Part shown: positions 26,774-34,643 of the stretch, piece by piece
Position numbering within the stretch: the first letter of the stretch is position 1
Layout: every line of letters starts with the position of its first letter
NCBI GenBank assembly: GCA_026400555.1
Contig: JAPLOW010000143.1
Span: 1-49,613 of the forward strand
Length of the DNA stretch: 49,613 bases
Direction of reading: 5' to 3'
Source: Hyphomicrobiales bacterium
GTDB taxonomy: Bacteria > Pseudomonadota > Alphaproteobacteria > Rhizobiales > Beijerinckiaceae
Program-made: the position numbers and the translations under genes
The notes under the pieces: model-generated
What the model was told of the DNA's origin: nothing
The model's input: only the letters and a program-made list of their open reading frames with translations
The model's database searches: none

Positions 26774-28399
26774 TCAGGCCGGCAGCCGGTAGTCGCGGAA
26801 CATCTCCCGCAAGGTTGTCTTCTGGATCTTGCCGGTCGCGGTGTGCGGGATGGCCTCGATCAGAACGAGAGCATCCGGCAGCCACCATTTGGCGATCTTG
26901 CCGGTCATGAAGGCCAGCATGTCCGCGTGAGTCGGCTCCTTGCCGGGCCTTGGCACGACGATCAGCAGCGGGCGCTCGTCCCATTTCGAATGCGCCACGC
27001 CGATGACAGCCGCCTCGGCCACATCCGGATGGCCCATGGCGAGGTTTTCGAGTTCGATCGACGAAATCCATTCGCCGCCGGACTTGATCACGTCCTTGGA
27101 GCGATCCGTGATCGCCATGTAGCCGTGCGGATCGATGGTGGCGACGTCGCCTGTGTCGAAAAAGCCTTCGTCATCCAGAATCCGGCCGCCGTCATCGTTC
27201 ATGTAGCTGCCCGCAATGGCGGGGCCGCGCACCATCAACCGGCCGAAGGTCCTGCCGTCCCATGGCAGGTTGCGGCCGGCATCGTCCGTCAATTTCATGT
27301 CAACGGTGAAGGGCGCATGGCCCTGCTTCATCTTGAGATCAAGCAGCGCCTCGCCGGCGAGGTCGCCGTAATCGGGCTTGATCGAGCAGAACGACCCCAG
27401 CGGACTCATCTCGGTCATCCCCCAGGCATGCGCTACCGTGACGCCGAAGCGGGTCTCGAAGGCTTCGGTCATCGCGCGCGGGCAGGCGGACCCGCCGATG
27501 ACAACCCGCTTGAGTGCGCCGAGCTTTCCTCCCGTAGCGTCAAGATGATTGAGCAGCCCGAGCCAGACGGTGGGGACTGCCGCCGTGATGGTGACCTTTT
27601 CGTCTTCGATGAGGGTGTGAAGGCTCGGGCCGTCCAGCTTTGCGCCCGGCATCACCATGGCCGCGCCGTTCATGGGAGCCGAGAAGGCGAGGGACCAGCC
27701 ATTGGCGTGAAACAGCGGAACAACGGGCATGACCGTGTCGCACGAGGACAGCCCCATGTAATCCGGCGCCGAGGTCGCCATGGCGTGCAGCACATTCGAG
27801 CGATGCGAATACAGCACGCCCTTGGGATTGCCGGTGGTGCCGGACGTATAGCACAGGCCCGCCGCCGTGTTTTCGTCGAGCGAGGCCCATGCGACATCGC
27901 CGTCGGCATCCGCAAGCCAGCTTTCGATGTCGATCACCCCGCGCAGGCTGGTCTGCGGCATGTGGTCGGCATCGGTCAGGACGATGAAGCGCCGGACTGA
28001 CGGGATGCGCGGCTGAAGACGCTCGACCAGCGGCACGAAGGTCAGATCGAGAAACAGCGCGCTGTCCCCGGCATGGGTGATGATCCAGACGAGTTGATCC
28101 TCGAACAGCCGAGGGTTCAGCGTGTGGCAGATGCCGCCCATGCCGCTGATGCCGTACCAGAGTTCGAAGTGCCGGTCGGTGTTCCAGGCCAGCGTCGCCA
28201 GCCTGTCGCCTTGCATGTATCCATCGCGTGCCAGCTTCTGGGCAATGCGGAGGGCGCGCAGGCGGGCAGCCGCATAGGTGCTGCGGCGGATCGGTCCCTC
28301 CACGCTTTGCGAAATGATCGGCCTGCTGCCGTGCTGGGCCGCCGCATGATCGATGATGCGGTGAATCAGCAGCGGCCACTCCTGCATGCGTCCAAGCAT
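26774..28399 (-). CDS. Acyl-CoA synthetase (AMP-forming fatty-acid or aromatic-acid CoA ligase)
   Basis: A 541-residue ANL-superfamily adenylate-forming enzyme, full length. Motifs in order are the P-loop [33 protein letters not shown], the adenine-binding [52 protein letters not shown] and the catalytic C-terminal lysine in [16 protein letters not shown]. It activates a carboxylic acid with ATP and joins it to CoA. ATG 28399 has GGGAGGA eight bases upstream. A MarR gene is divergently placed, which in this class often senses the CoA thioester made by the ligase. The sequence resembles medium/long-chain ligases, but the substrate is open. Confidence 0.92.
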   Translation of the reverse strand: MLGRMQEWPLLIHRIIDHAAAQHGSRPIISQSVEGPIRRSTYAAARLRALRIAQKLARDGYMQGDRLATLAWNTDRHFELWYGISGMGGICHTLNPRLFEDQLVWIITHAGDSALFLDLTFVPLVERLQPRIPSVRRFIVLTDADHMPQTSLRGVIDIESWLADADGDVAWASLDENTAAGLCYTSGTTGNPKGVLYSHRSNVLHAMATSAPDYMGLSSCDTVMPVVPLFHANGWSLAFSAPMNGAAMVMPGAKLDGPSLHTLIEDEKVTITAAVPTVWLGLLNHLDATGGKLGALKRVVIGGSACPRAMTEAFETRFGVTVAHAWGMTEMSPLGSFCSIKPDYGDLAGEALLDLKMKQGHAPFTVDMKLTDDAGRNLPWDGRTFGRLMVRGPAIAGSYMNDDGGRILDDEGFFDTGDVATIDPHGYMAITDRSKDVIKSGGEWISSIELENLAMGHPDVAEAAVIGVAHSKWDERPLLIVVPRPGKEPTHADMLAFMTGKIAKWWLPDALVLIEAIPHTATGKIQKTTLREMFRDYRLPA

Positions 28400-28517
28400 T
28401 GCTATTGTCCTCCCGGCGCTGCCCGGCTTCGCGCCGGTTCGTCTTTTGGCGGCATCATAACGCTTCTTGCGCCGGCTTGAAGGGTGCCGAGTGCGACAGG
28501 GTGGTAAAGGCCCGCAA

Positions 28518-28537
28518 TCATCTGGTAGTTTAGATGA
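28518..28537. promoter_or_regulatory. Candidate MarR operator upstream of CoA ligase regulator
   Basis: TCATCT-N8-AGATGA is a perfect six-base-arm inverted repeat lying 24 bases before the marR start, in the intergenic space shared with the CoA ligase. Size and spacing suit a MarR dimer. Autoregulation plus control of the ligase is inferred from position. Confidence 0.5.
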
Positions 28538-28561
28538 GAACAGTCCGTGAGGTAGAACACC

Positions 28562-29038
28562 ATGCCTGCAACGCTTGCGAAGCCGGGTCCGACGCCGGAG
28601 CCGCCCGCCGATGAAATGCGCGTATGGTTCCGTTTCGTCCGGCTGCATCAGCGCATCTCGCTGGCGATGGCGGGCCGGCTGAAGCGCATCGGCCTGTCTG
28701 TTCCCCAGTTCGACGTGCTGTCGACGCTGAGCGAGCGCGAGGGCATCACGCAGAGTGAATTGGCCGAGCGCCTCTATGTCACCAAAGGCAATGTGTCGGG
28801 GCTGGTCGACCGGCTTGTCGATGCCGCGATGGTCGAGCGGCGCGCCATCGCCAGCGACCGCCGTTCCTACGCCCTCCATCTGACGCCGCACGGGCGCGAT
28901 CTGGCGGAGCAGGGCCTGCAGACCCAGCGCGACTATGTCGGCAGAACGCTCGGCCGGCTGGAGCCGGACGAACTGGCGGACTTTGATCGTCTGATCCTGT
29001 CCTGGCGCGCGCATGTCCGCGCCGCAGCGGAACGTTAG
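28562..29038 (+). CDS. MarR family transcriptional regulator (CoA-ligase associated)
   Basis: A 158-residue winged-helix regulator. The core is LSVPQFDVLSTLSEREGITQ, then SELAERLYVTKGNVSGLVDR as recognition helix, LVDAAMVERRAIASDRRSYA as wing, and LHLTPHGRDLAEQG. It is divergent from the acyl-CoA synthetase, and a palindrome sits in the shared promoter region. By analogy with MarR proteins next to CoA ligases it probably represses that gene and responds to an acyl- or aroyl-CoA, which is inference. Confidence 0.9.
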   Translation: MPATLAKPGPTPEPPADEMRVWFRFVRLHQRISLAMAGRLKRIGLSVPQFDVLSTLSEREGITQSELAERLYVTKGNVSGLVDRLVDAAMVERRAIASDRRSYALHLTPHGRDLAEQGLQTQRDYVGRTLGRLEPDELADFDRLILSWRAHVRAAAER

Positions 29039-29255
29039 TCGCATCACTGGCCCGCAGGCTAGCCGGAATGCGCGCCGCGCGCTGCCTGCTCTAGAGGCAG
29101 TTGCATCATTCGTGGTCAGATGAATCGTAGGGTTGTTGCTGCGTTGCAACAGGGCTGACATAGTTTCGTCACTTTCTGCTTTCGGCCGAAGGTTTTAAGC
29201 GATCCGTAGGTTCAAAGTTGCTATCGATCAAAATCCTGATTTGGAGGAATTTCTG

Positions 29256-30129
29256 ATGATCAAGTCGATAGCCGCCGCCGGGATTGCTGCGCTTATCCTG
29301 GGCAGCGCCGCCTTCGCCGCTGACCTGCCAGCCCGCAAGGGTGCACCGGTAGCGCCGCCTGCCTCGGGCTCGTGCCTGGAAAACAACACGCTCGCGACCG
29401 ACGTTTTCGGCTTCACCGTTGGCTCCGATGTGACGGATGTCGGCGCATGGGGCGGCACCCTCACCGCGAATGGCAACTTCACTGCACGCGGCCAGCGTCT
29501 GACCGGCGTAACCGGCGTCGGACAGGTTGCCACTGGCCTGTTCCGCTGCTTCGAGGTCGGCCCTTACGTCTACCTCAACGGGAGTTCTACGGCGGGGTGT
29601 CGAGTTCAAATACAAGTTCCTCGGCCGTGATGTGCACGGTGTCGGCGCCACCCTCGACCTTGACCTGAGTGGCAACGGCAACCGTTTCTCCGGGCTTCTC
29701 GGCGCCGGCAATGACAGCGCCTTCAACCTTGCCGCCCGCCTTTTCCTGGATCGCGAACTGGTCAAGGACAAGCTCTACGGCGCCATCAATCTCGAACACA
29801 TCTCGACCTATTCGAGCAGGACCGGCGTGCTGGTCGATGGCTCGCAGTTCAACATCCGGGCGGCCCTGTCCGCCAAGGTCCTGCCGAATTTCTTCATCGG
29901 CGCCGAGGCCTGGTATTCGCGCACCTATCTGGGCGCAGGCTACCGGACCTATCTTGGTGACGGCTTCTTCGTCGGCCCGAACGCCTTGTGGGCGATCAAC
30001 GACAAGTGGACCCTGAACGCCGCTTACCAGGTCCAGGTGGCTGGTAAGGTCCGCCTCGCTCCGGGCAACCTCAACCTGGCCAACTACAACCAGCATTACG
30101 CCCGCATCAAGCTGGGCTACGCGTTCTGA
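29256..30129 (+). pseudogene. Outer-membrane beta-barrel (porin-like) protein with one-base frame break
   Basis: ATG 29256, eight bases after GGAGG, opens a signal peptide (SIAAAGIAALILGSAAFAAD) and LPARKGAPVAPPASGSC, typical of rhizobial outer-membrane proteins. The first frame runs to VGPYVYLNGSSTAG, then shifts. The rest, GVEFKYKFLGRDVHGVGATL to NYNQHYARIKLGYAF with a terminal aromatic residue, is in the next frame. Removing one G from the run GGGG at 29594-29597 restores a continuous frame reading STAGVEFKYK, giving about 290 residues. Alternating strands (NLAARLFLDRELVKDKLYGA) and the C-terminal aromatic fit a barrel inserted by the Bam machinery. A run this short is more likely a sequencing error or simple mutation than a phase switch. 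A strong terminator follows. Confidence 0.83.
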
Positions 30130-30155
30130 TCGCGTCTGTGAGCGCTTGCGACGGA

Positions 30156-30181
30156 AAGGCCGGGTCGACCCGGCCTTTTTT
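30156..30181 (+). terminator. Rho-independent terminator after outer-membrane protein gene
   Basis: AAGGCCGGG-TCGA-CCCGGCCTT forms an almost perfect GC-rich hairpin followed by a run of six Ts. It lies about 26 bases after the stop codon of the outer-membrane protein gene. Confidence 0.9.
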
Positions 30182-30299
30182 GTTTTGCGTCTGCCTTGAA
30201 GGTCTTGCAGATCAGGGTCGAATGGTGGCGCTGCGTTGGCGCAGTGGCCTTGTTGGGCCGTTCCGGTTATGGCTCTCTGGTCAAAACCGCCGGTGGTCC

Positions 30300-30860
30300 A
30301 TGATTTCGTTCGTATTGAAGACGAGCGCTGCGCTGCTGCTGCTGGCGTCTCTCGCGTCGCCAGTGGCCGCACAACCCGTGTCGCCGACTGCTCCCGGCAT
30401 GCAGAAGGGTCGCAACGTGCTCGCGCAAAAGGGCGTCAAGGTGTTTTCCGGCGGGTAGGAAATCCCGGCTTCCAGCATCGACTGGTCGAGCGTTCGGATG
30501 CTGAACTACACCTAGCGGCAGGAACCCGGGCCGCGCAATGCGCTCGGCCCTGTCCGGATCGACATGCCGAACTGCGATGCCGTGTTCATGCATGACACGC
30601 CGTCGCGCAACCTGTTCGGTGGCGACCAGCGATTCAACGCATTGGGCTGCGTCCGGGTACAGGATGTGCGCGATCTGGCGGTCTGGCTGCTCGAAGGAAC
30701 CGGCGGCAGCCGGGACCACAAGGCCATCGACGCCGGGATCGCCACTGGCGACCGCAAGGACATCCGCCTTGCGCTGACGGTGCCCGTGACCTGGGTCTAC
30801 CTGACAGGCTGCGCGACGCCTGACGGCATGGTGCACGTTCGCCCGGATGTCGGCGGCTGA
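30300..30860 (+). pseudogene. Decayed L,D-transpeptidase (YcbB/YkuD type) relic
   Basis: ATG 30300 starts a signal peptide (TSAALLLLASLASPVAAQ) that soon reaches KNVLAQ-like sequence and VKVFSGG, then TAG at 30456. In the same frame, EIPASSIDWSSVRMLNYT follows to a second TAG at 30513, then RQEPGPRNALGPVRIDMPNC and AVFMHDTPSRNLFGGDQRF. This is the catalytic domain of murein L,D-transpeptidases, which cross-link peptidoglycan in the periplasm. The active motif, normally SHGC, reads ALGC, so the histidine is lost while the cysteine remains. The large N-terminal and peptidoglycan-binding parts of a roughly 500-residue family protein are absent. Two stops, a lost catalytic residue and the deletion mark a pseudogene. 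Confidence 0.82.
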
Positions 30861-30874
30861 TTTTGCCAGCCATG

Positions 30875-30953
30875 CTCATCCTGAGCCTGTCGAAGGATGA
30901 CATCGAGGTTGTGTGCTTCTGAAGCTCGTTCTTCGACAGCTTCAAGATGAGGA
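30875..30953. repeat. REP-like imperfect inverted repeat
   Basis: CTCATCCTGAGCCTGTCGAA at the left and, after about 30 bases, TTCTTCGACAGCTTCAAGAT at the right are imperfect reverse complements. The left arm resembles a second copy at 49572-49598. The TGAGC-TGTCGAAGGATGA core is a widespread intergenic repeat in Alphaproteobacteria. It lies in the 203-base gap between the transpeptidase relic and azlC, which shows nothing else. Confidence 0.6.
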
Positions 30954-31063
30954 TCGCAGGTGAGGCATGGATTGGGCCAACAGTCGCCCTGCCTGCATCT
31001 GCCGCATGGCCTGACGGCGAGCGTCGCGCTTGAAGCTGTGCAGCACTTCGACCAAAACGCCGC

Positions 31064-31792
31064 ATGACGTTTGGATCCGACCAGCCCATCCTGACCCGCG
31101 CTGGCATCCTGCTTGGATTCCGCATGGTCATGCCGGCCCTTCCCGGCGTGATCGTCTTCGCGGCGGCCTTCGGCGCGGCCGCGTCGGCCAAGGGGCTGAC
31201 GCTGCTCGAAGCCGCGCTGATGAGTGCGCTCGTCTTTGCCGGCATGTCGCAGATGGTGGCGCTGGAGGCCTGGCCGCATGCCGGTGCGGCCTGGACCTGG
31301 GCGGCCGTGGCCGGGCTTGCGGTCCTCACGGCGGTCGTCAACAGCCGCATGGTTCTGCAGGGCGCATCCCTGCATCCCTGGCTGAGCGCGCACGGCAATG
31401 GCCTCAATGCGCTGCAGCTTTGCCTTCTCACAGACGCGAACTGGCTGGTCGGCGCGCGCTATCATGCCGATGGCGGGCGCGATCTCGGTGTGCTGATCGG
31501 GGCGGGGCTGGCGTTGTGGGTGATGTGGATCCTGTTTACGATCCCCGGCCATCTGGTCGGCGCGCTGGTCAGCGACCCCAAGCGCTTTGCGCTCGATCTC
31601 GTCATGCCGATCTTCTTCGCGGCGCTGCTGGTGCCGCTGTGGCGCGGGCGCCGTGCCGCCGTGCCGTGGGCGGTCGCCGGTCTCGTGGCGCTGGTCGCGG
31701 CGCGCCTGCTGCCGGGGCATGTCTTCATCATGGCGGGCGCCATCGCCGGCATGGTCACAGCGGCGCTGATGCCGGAGGGGGCGTGTGAGTGA
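31064..31792 (+). CDS. azlC: AzlC family branched-chain amino acid exporter, large subunit
   Basis: A 242-residue membrane protein with several helices. The AzlC family segments are FRMVMPALPGVIVFAAAFGA, AALMSALVFAGMSQMVALEA and VVNSRMVLQGASLHPWL. With AzlD it exports branched-chain amino acids or similar compounds. The azlD start overlaps its end by eight bases. ATG 31064 lacks an obvious ribosome-binding site. Confidence 0.9.
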   Translation: MTFGSDQPILTRAGILLGFRMVMPALPGVIVFAAAFGAAASAKGLTLLEAALMSALVFAGMSQMVALEAWPHAGAAWTWAAVAGLAVLTAVVNSRMVLQGASLHPWLSAHGNGLNALQLCLLTDANWLVGARYHADGGRDLGVLIGAGLALWVMWILFTIPGHLVGALVSDPKRFALDLVMPIFFAALLVPLWRGRRAAVPWAVAGLVALVAARLLPGHVFIMAGAIAGMVTAALMPEGACE

Positions 31793-32108
31793 TCTTGCCG
31801 CCAGCCTGACGACGCCGGGCGTCGTGGCCGCCATTCTGGCGATGGCTTTTGCGAGCTATCTGTGCCGGATTTCCGGCTATTTTGCCATGAACCTGATCCC
31901 GTTCACGCCTCGCCTCAAGCGCGCGCTGGTGGCCTTGCCCGGTTCGATCGTCGTCGCCACCGTGCTGCCGCTGGTCGAGCGGCTCGGCTTTGCCGCCGGG
32001 ATTGCACTCGCGGCGGCGCTCGCCAGCATGCTGATTCGCCGCAACGAGATTCTGGCACTCCTGGTGGGGCTTTCCGTCGCCATCGCGGCGCGGAGCTGGG
32101 GGCTTTAG
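31785..32108 (+). CDS. azlD: AzlD family branched-chain amino acid exporter, small subunit
   Basis: A 107-residue membrane protein of four helices, typical AzlD: VVAAILAMAFASYLCRISGY, LKRALVALPGSIVVATVLPL and IALAAALASMLIRRNEILAL. It starts at GTG 31785 within the azlC 3' end, with GGAGGGG just upstream, so the pair is translationally coupled. It converges with hisS across a palindromic element. Confidence 0.9.
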   Translation: MSDLAASLTTPGVVAAILAMAFASYLCRISGYFAMNLIPFTPRLKRALVALPGSIVVATVLPLVERLGFAAGIALAAALASMLIRRNEILALLVGLSVAIAARSWGL

Positions 32109-32109
32109 G

Positions 32110-32282
32110 CGGCGTTTGCTGCGCTCACAGAACAAGGTCTGGATTCCATCCTGCGGACCCCATCCGCTTCGCTTCTGAGCCCTGGAAACGTGCAGCATGT
32201 CTGGCGCATGTCCAGGGCCGTGCAGCGCCAGCGGAACGGAACCCGGGATCCAGACCTTGTTCTGTGAGCGCAGCGAACGCCG
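32110..32282. repeat. 173-bp element with 34-bp terminal inverted repeats
   Basis: The arms 32110-32143 and 32249-32282 are reverse complements over 34 bases with one mismatch (T against C in the GCGTTTGC / GCGTTCGC part). A second, inner inverted repeat (GCCCTGGA paired with TCCAGGGC) sits between them. There is no open reading frame and no T-run. The element fills the gap between the convergent azlD and hisS stops. It looks like an intergenic palindromic repeat or a small non-autonomous mobile element; copies elsewhere in the genome would decide. Confidence 0.8.
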
Positions 32283-32284
32283 TT

Positions 32285-33880
32285 CTATGATGAATTCCGC
32301 GCCAGAACCGTCTTCACCGCGTCAACCAGCGCGTCTTCCGGCACGGCGAACTGGGCTTCCTTCTGGCGCTCCAGATAGTCCTCGCGGTCCTTGCCTTCCT
32401 TGCTGAGCTTGGCGAGTTCGGCACCTAAGATCAGGTCCTTTACCTGAACGGTGCCGGCTGCCTTCTCGTCGCCGCCCTGGATGACGACGCAAGGGCTGCG
32501 GCGCTTGTCGGCGTATTTCATCTGGGCGTTGAAGCCGGATGAGCCGAGGTAGAGTTCCGCCGCGATGCCCGCGCCGCGCAGCTCGGAGACGATGCGCTGA
32601 TAGTCGCCGATACGGTCCTTGTCCATGACGGTGACGACGACCGGGCCGGGCTTGGCCGCGCCCGCCAGAATGGGCGAATTGGTCAGCTTCAGCGCGGTGT
32701 AAAGCCGCGACACGCCAATCGAGAAGCCGGTCGCCGGCACGGGATCATTGCGGAAACGGCCGACCAGACCGTCATAACGCCCGCCGCCGGCGACCGAGCC
32801 GAAGCGGACGACCTGCCCATCCTCGTTGGTGACAGGAAAGGTGAGTTCGGCCTCGAAGACGGGGCCGGTGTAGTATTCGAGACCGCGGACGATGGAGGGA
32901 TCGATGCGGATGCGGTCAGGGCCGTAGCCCGCGGTGCGGACCAGGCGCTCAATGTTTTCTAGCTCTTGGATTCCACTCTCCGCCTTGAGTGAACCGCGAG
33001 TTGCTTGGTCCATGGTCGAAATGGTGAGGCGTGACGCCAATGCAAAGAGATACTCTAGCTTTTTTGATTGAGAGCTAGCGAAATTGCCTTCAGATTCCTG
33101 CTGTTTAAGTTCTAGATCTGCCCACTCGACGGCGTCTTCGTTTGCGGAAAACAACACGAGTACCCGCCCGCATTGATCCTCAGTTAGGCCAACGCCTTTG
33201 GTGAAATCACCGCTCTCATCAAGACGACCGCCCATGAGTAGCTTTTCAACTTCGGCAATTGGAAACTTGTCCAGCTTGTCGATCGCCCTCAGCACGCCCA
33301 GCCTGCGCCCGGCATTCTCTTCCCCGCCCAGCCCGATGGCCTCCATCACGCCGTCGAGCACTTTACGGTTGTTGACCTTGATCACGTAGTCGCCGCGCTT
33401 GATGCCGACAGCTTCCAGCGTGTCGGCCATCAGCATGCAGGCCTCCGCATCCGCCGCCACCGAGCCCGCACCGACGATATCGGCGTCGAACTGCATGAAC
33501 TGGCGGAAACGGCCCGGGCCGGGCTTCTCGTTGCGGAACACATAGCCCGCGCGATAGCTGCGGTAAGGCTTCGGCAGTGCGTCGAAATTCTCGGCCACAT
33601 AGCGGGCGAGGGGGGCTGTCAGATCATAGCGCAGGGAAAGCCACTGCCCGTCATCATCGTGGAACGAGAACACGCCTTCATTGGGCCGGTCCTGATCCGG
33701 CAGGAACTTGCCGAGCGCGTCGGTGTATTCGACGAAGGGCGTCTCCACCGGCTCGAAGCCGAACAGCTCGAAGCTCTGGCGGATTTTCTCCAGCATCGCC
33801 TCGGTGGCGGCGACATCCGTCGCGCCGCGGTCCTCGAAACCACGCGGTCGGCGGGCTTTCAGCTTGTCGGTCTTTGACAT
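32285..33880 (-). CDS. hisS: Histidine-tRNA ligase
   Basis: A 531-residue class II aminoacyl-tRNA synthetase, slightly longer than usual for rhizobial HisRS. Motif 1 region: [20 protein letters not shown]. Motif 2: [20 protein letters not shown]. Histidine-A motif: [16 protein letters not shown]. Motif 3: [20 protein letters not shown]-terminal anticodon-binding domain follows ([20 protein letters not shown]). It charges tRNA-His. Residues of about 200 to 310, encoded around 32945-33275, are written in visibly more AT-rich codons than the flanks, and the part [20 protein letters not shown] to [13 protein letters not shown] is unlike the rhizobial sequence I know there. The frame is intact and all catalytic motifs are present. 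Confidence 0.95.
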   Translation of the reverse strand: MSKTDKLKARRPRGFEDRGATDVAATEAMLEKIRQSFELFGFEPVETPFVEYTDALGKFLPDQDRPNEGVFSFHDDDGQWLSLRYDLTAPLARYVAENFDALPKPYRSYRAGYVFRNEKPGPGRFRQFMQFDADIVGAGSVAADAEACMLMADTLEAVGIKRGDYVIKVNNRKVLDGVMEAIGLGGEENAGRRLGVLRAIDKLDKFPIAEVEKLLMGGRLDESGDFTKGVGLTEDQCGRVLVLFSANEDAVEWADLELKQQESEGNFASSQSKKLEYLFALASRLTISTMDQATRGSLKAESGIQELENIERLVRTAGYGPDRIRIDPSIVRGLEYYTGPVFEAELTFPVTNEDGQVVRFGSVAGGGRYDGLVGRFRNDPVPATGFSIGVSRLYTALKLTNSPILAGAAKPGPVVVTVMDKDRIGDYQRIVSELRGAGIAAELYLGSSGFNAQMKYADKRRSPCVVIQGGDEKAAGTVQVKDLILGAELAKLSKEGKDREDYLERQKEAQFAVPEDALVDAVKTVLARNSS

Positions 33881-33960
33881 GGGACTGGTCCAATCATTCT
33901 GGCCTGCTGGTTAGCCGCTGCTGCGGGCAGGGGCAAGAACCATGGTGGGTGCGGCGCGGC

Positions 33961-34106
33961 CCCTCTCCTTACCTCTCCCGCAAGGGGAGAGGGGACATCG
34001 GCATTCGCAGCCATTCTGCGCCGACGGCGCCAGGCCCTCTGATTGACAACGGACGCAACTGTCAAAGTCTCCCTTTCCCCTTGCGGGAGAGGGTAAGGAA
34101 GAGGGG
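33961..34106. repeat. REP-like inverted repeat between hisS and the DUF2948 gene
   Basis: CCCTCTCCTTACCTCTCCCG at the left and the imperfect reverse complement CCCCTTGCGGGAGAGGGTAA at 34077 onward form arms of about 28 bases with two small insertions. The CTCTCCCGCAAGGGGAGAG unit is itself palindromic. It occupies the 301-base divergent gap between hisS and the DUF2948 gene, where promoters for both must also lie; no convincing -35/-10 pair is seen. Confidence 0.7.
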
Positions 34107-34181
34107 TCGTACAACTCCCTGAAACCCATCAACAAACCTCAACCCATTGACTCTGCCCCATCCCCCGCCCACATCCCGATC

Positions 34182-34616
34182 ATGAACGAACCAGTCCCCC
34201 TGCGCCTGATCGCCCTTGATGCCGATGACCTGACCGTGATGTCGGCGCATGTGCAGGATGCCGTGGTGAAGGTCGGCGACCTGGCCTGGCTGCCGGCCGA
34301 AAAACGCTTCGTGCTGATGATGCGGCGTTTCGACTGGGAAGGCGCGACCGAGGGGCACAACCGGCGTCGGCTGACCGCGATGCATTTCGAGCGTGTCACG
34401 GCGCTCAAAGCGCTTGGGATCGATCCCAAGGCGAGGGACGCGGTGCTGAACCTTCTGGCGATGACGTGGACCGAGTCCGATACGCCCGCAGGCGAGTTGG
34501 TGCTGACCTTCTCCGGCGGGGCTGCGCTGAAACTGCAGGCTGAATGCCTCGAAGCGCAGTTGAAAGACCTGGGCGGAATGTGGGAAACGGCTCATCAGCC
34601 CCGTCACGCGCTGTGA
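34182..34616 (+). CDS. DUF2948 family protein
   Basis: A 144-residue protein of a family found next to hisD in Alphaproteobacteria. Visible features are PLRLIALDADDLTVMSAHVQ, DAVVKVGDLAWLPAEKRFVL, RRFDWEGATEGHNRRRLTAM and the C-terminal LEAQLKDLGGMWETAHQPRH. Function is unknown. It is 27 bases upstream of hisD on the same strand, so it is likely co-transcribed with it. Confidence 0.9.
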   Translation: MNEPVPLRLIALDADDLTVMSAHVQDAVVKVGDLAWLPAEKRFVLMMRRFDWEGATEGHNRRRLTAMHFERVTALKALGIDPKARDAVLNLLAMTWTESDTPAGELVLTFSGGAALKLQAECLEAQLKDLGGMWETAHQPRHAL

Positions 34617-34643
34617 CATCCGACGTCTGACCCGAAAGCCCGC

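Noticed and set aside
26018-28000. Plus-strand open frame of 660 codons opposite the DUF1499 and CoA ligase genes
   Set aside because: It runs antisense through two genes with clear family motifs and has no domain of its own.
29594-29597. Phase-variable G tract in the outer-membrane protein gene
   Set aside because: Four Gs are too short for efficient slippage. A mutation or sequencing error is simpler, so it is not called as a phase switch.
32110-32282. The azlD-hisS inverted repeat as a bidirectional terminator
   Set aside because: The stems are much longer than in intrinsic terminators and no T-run follows on either strand.
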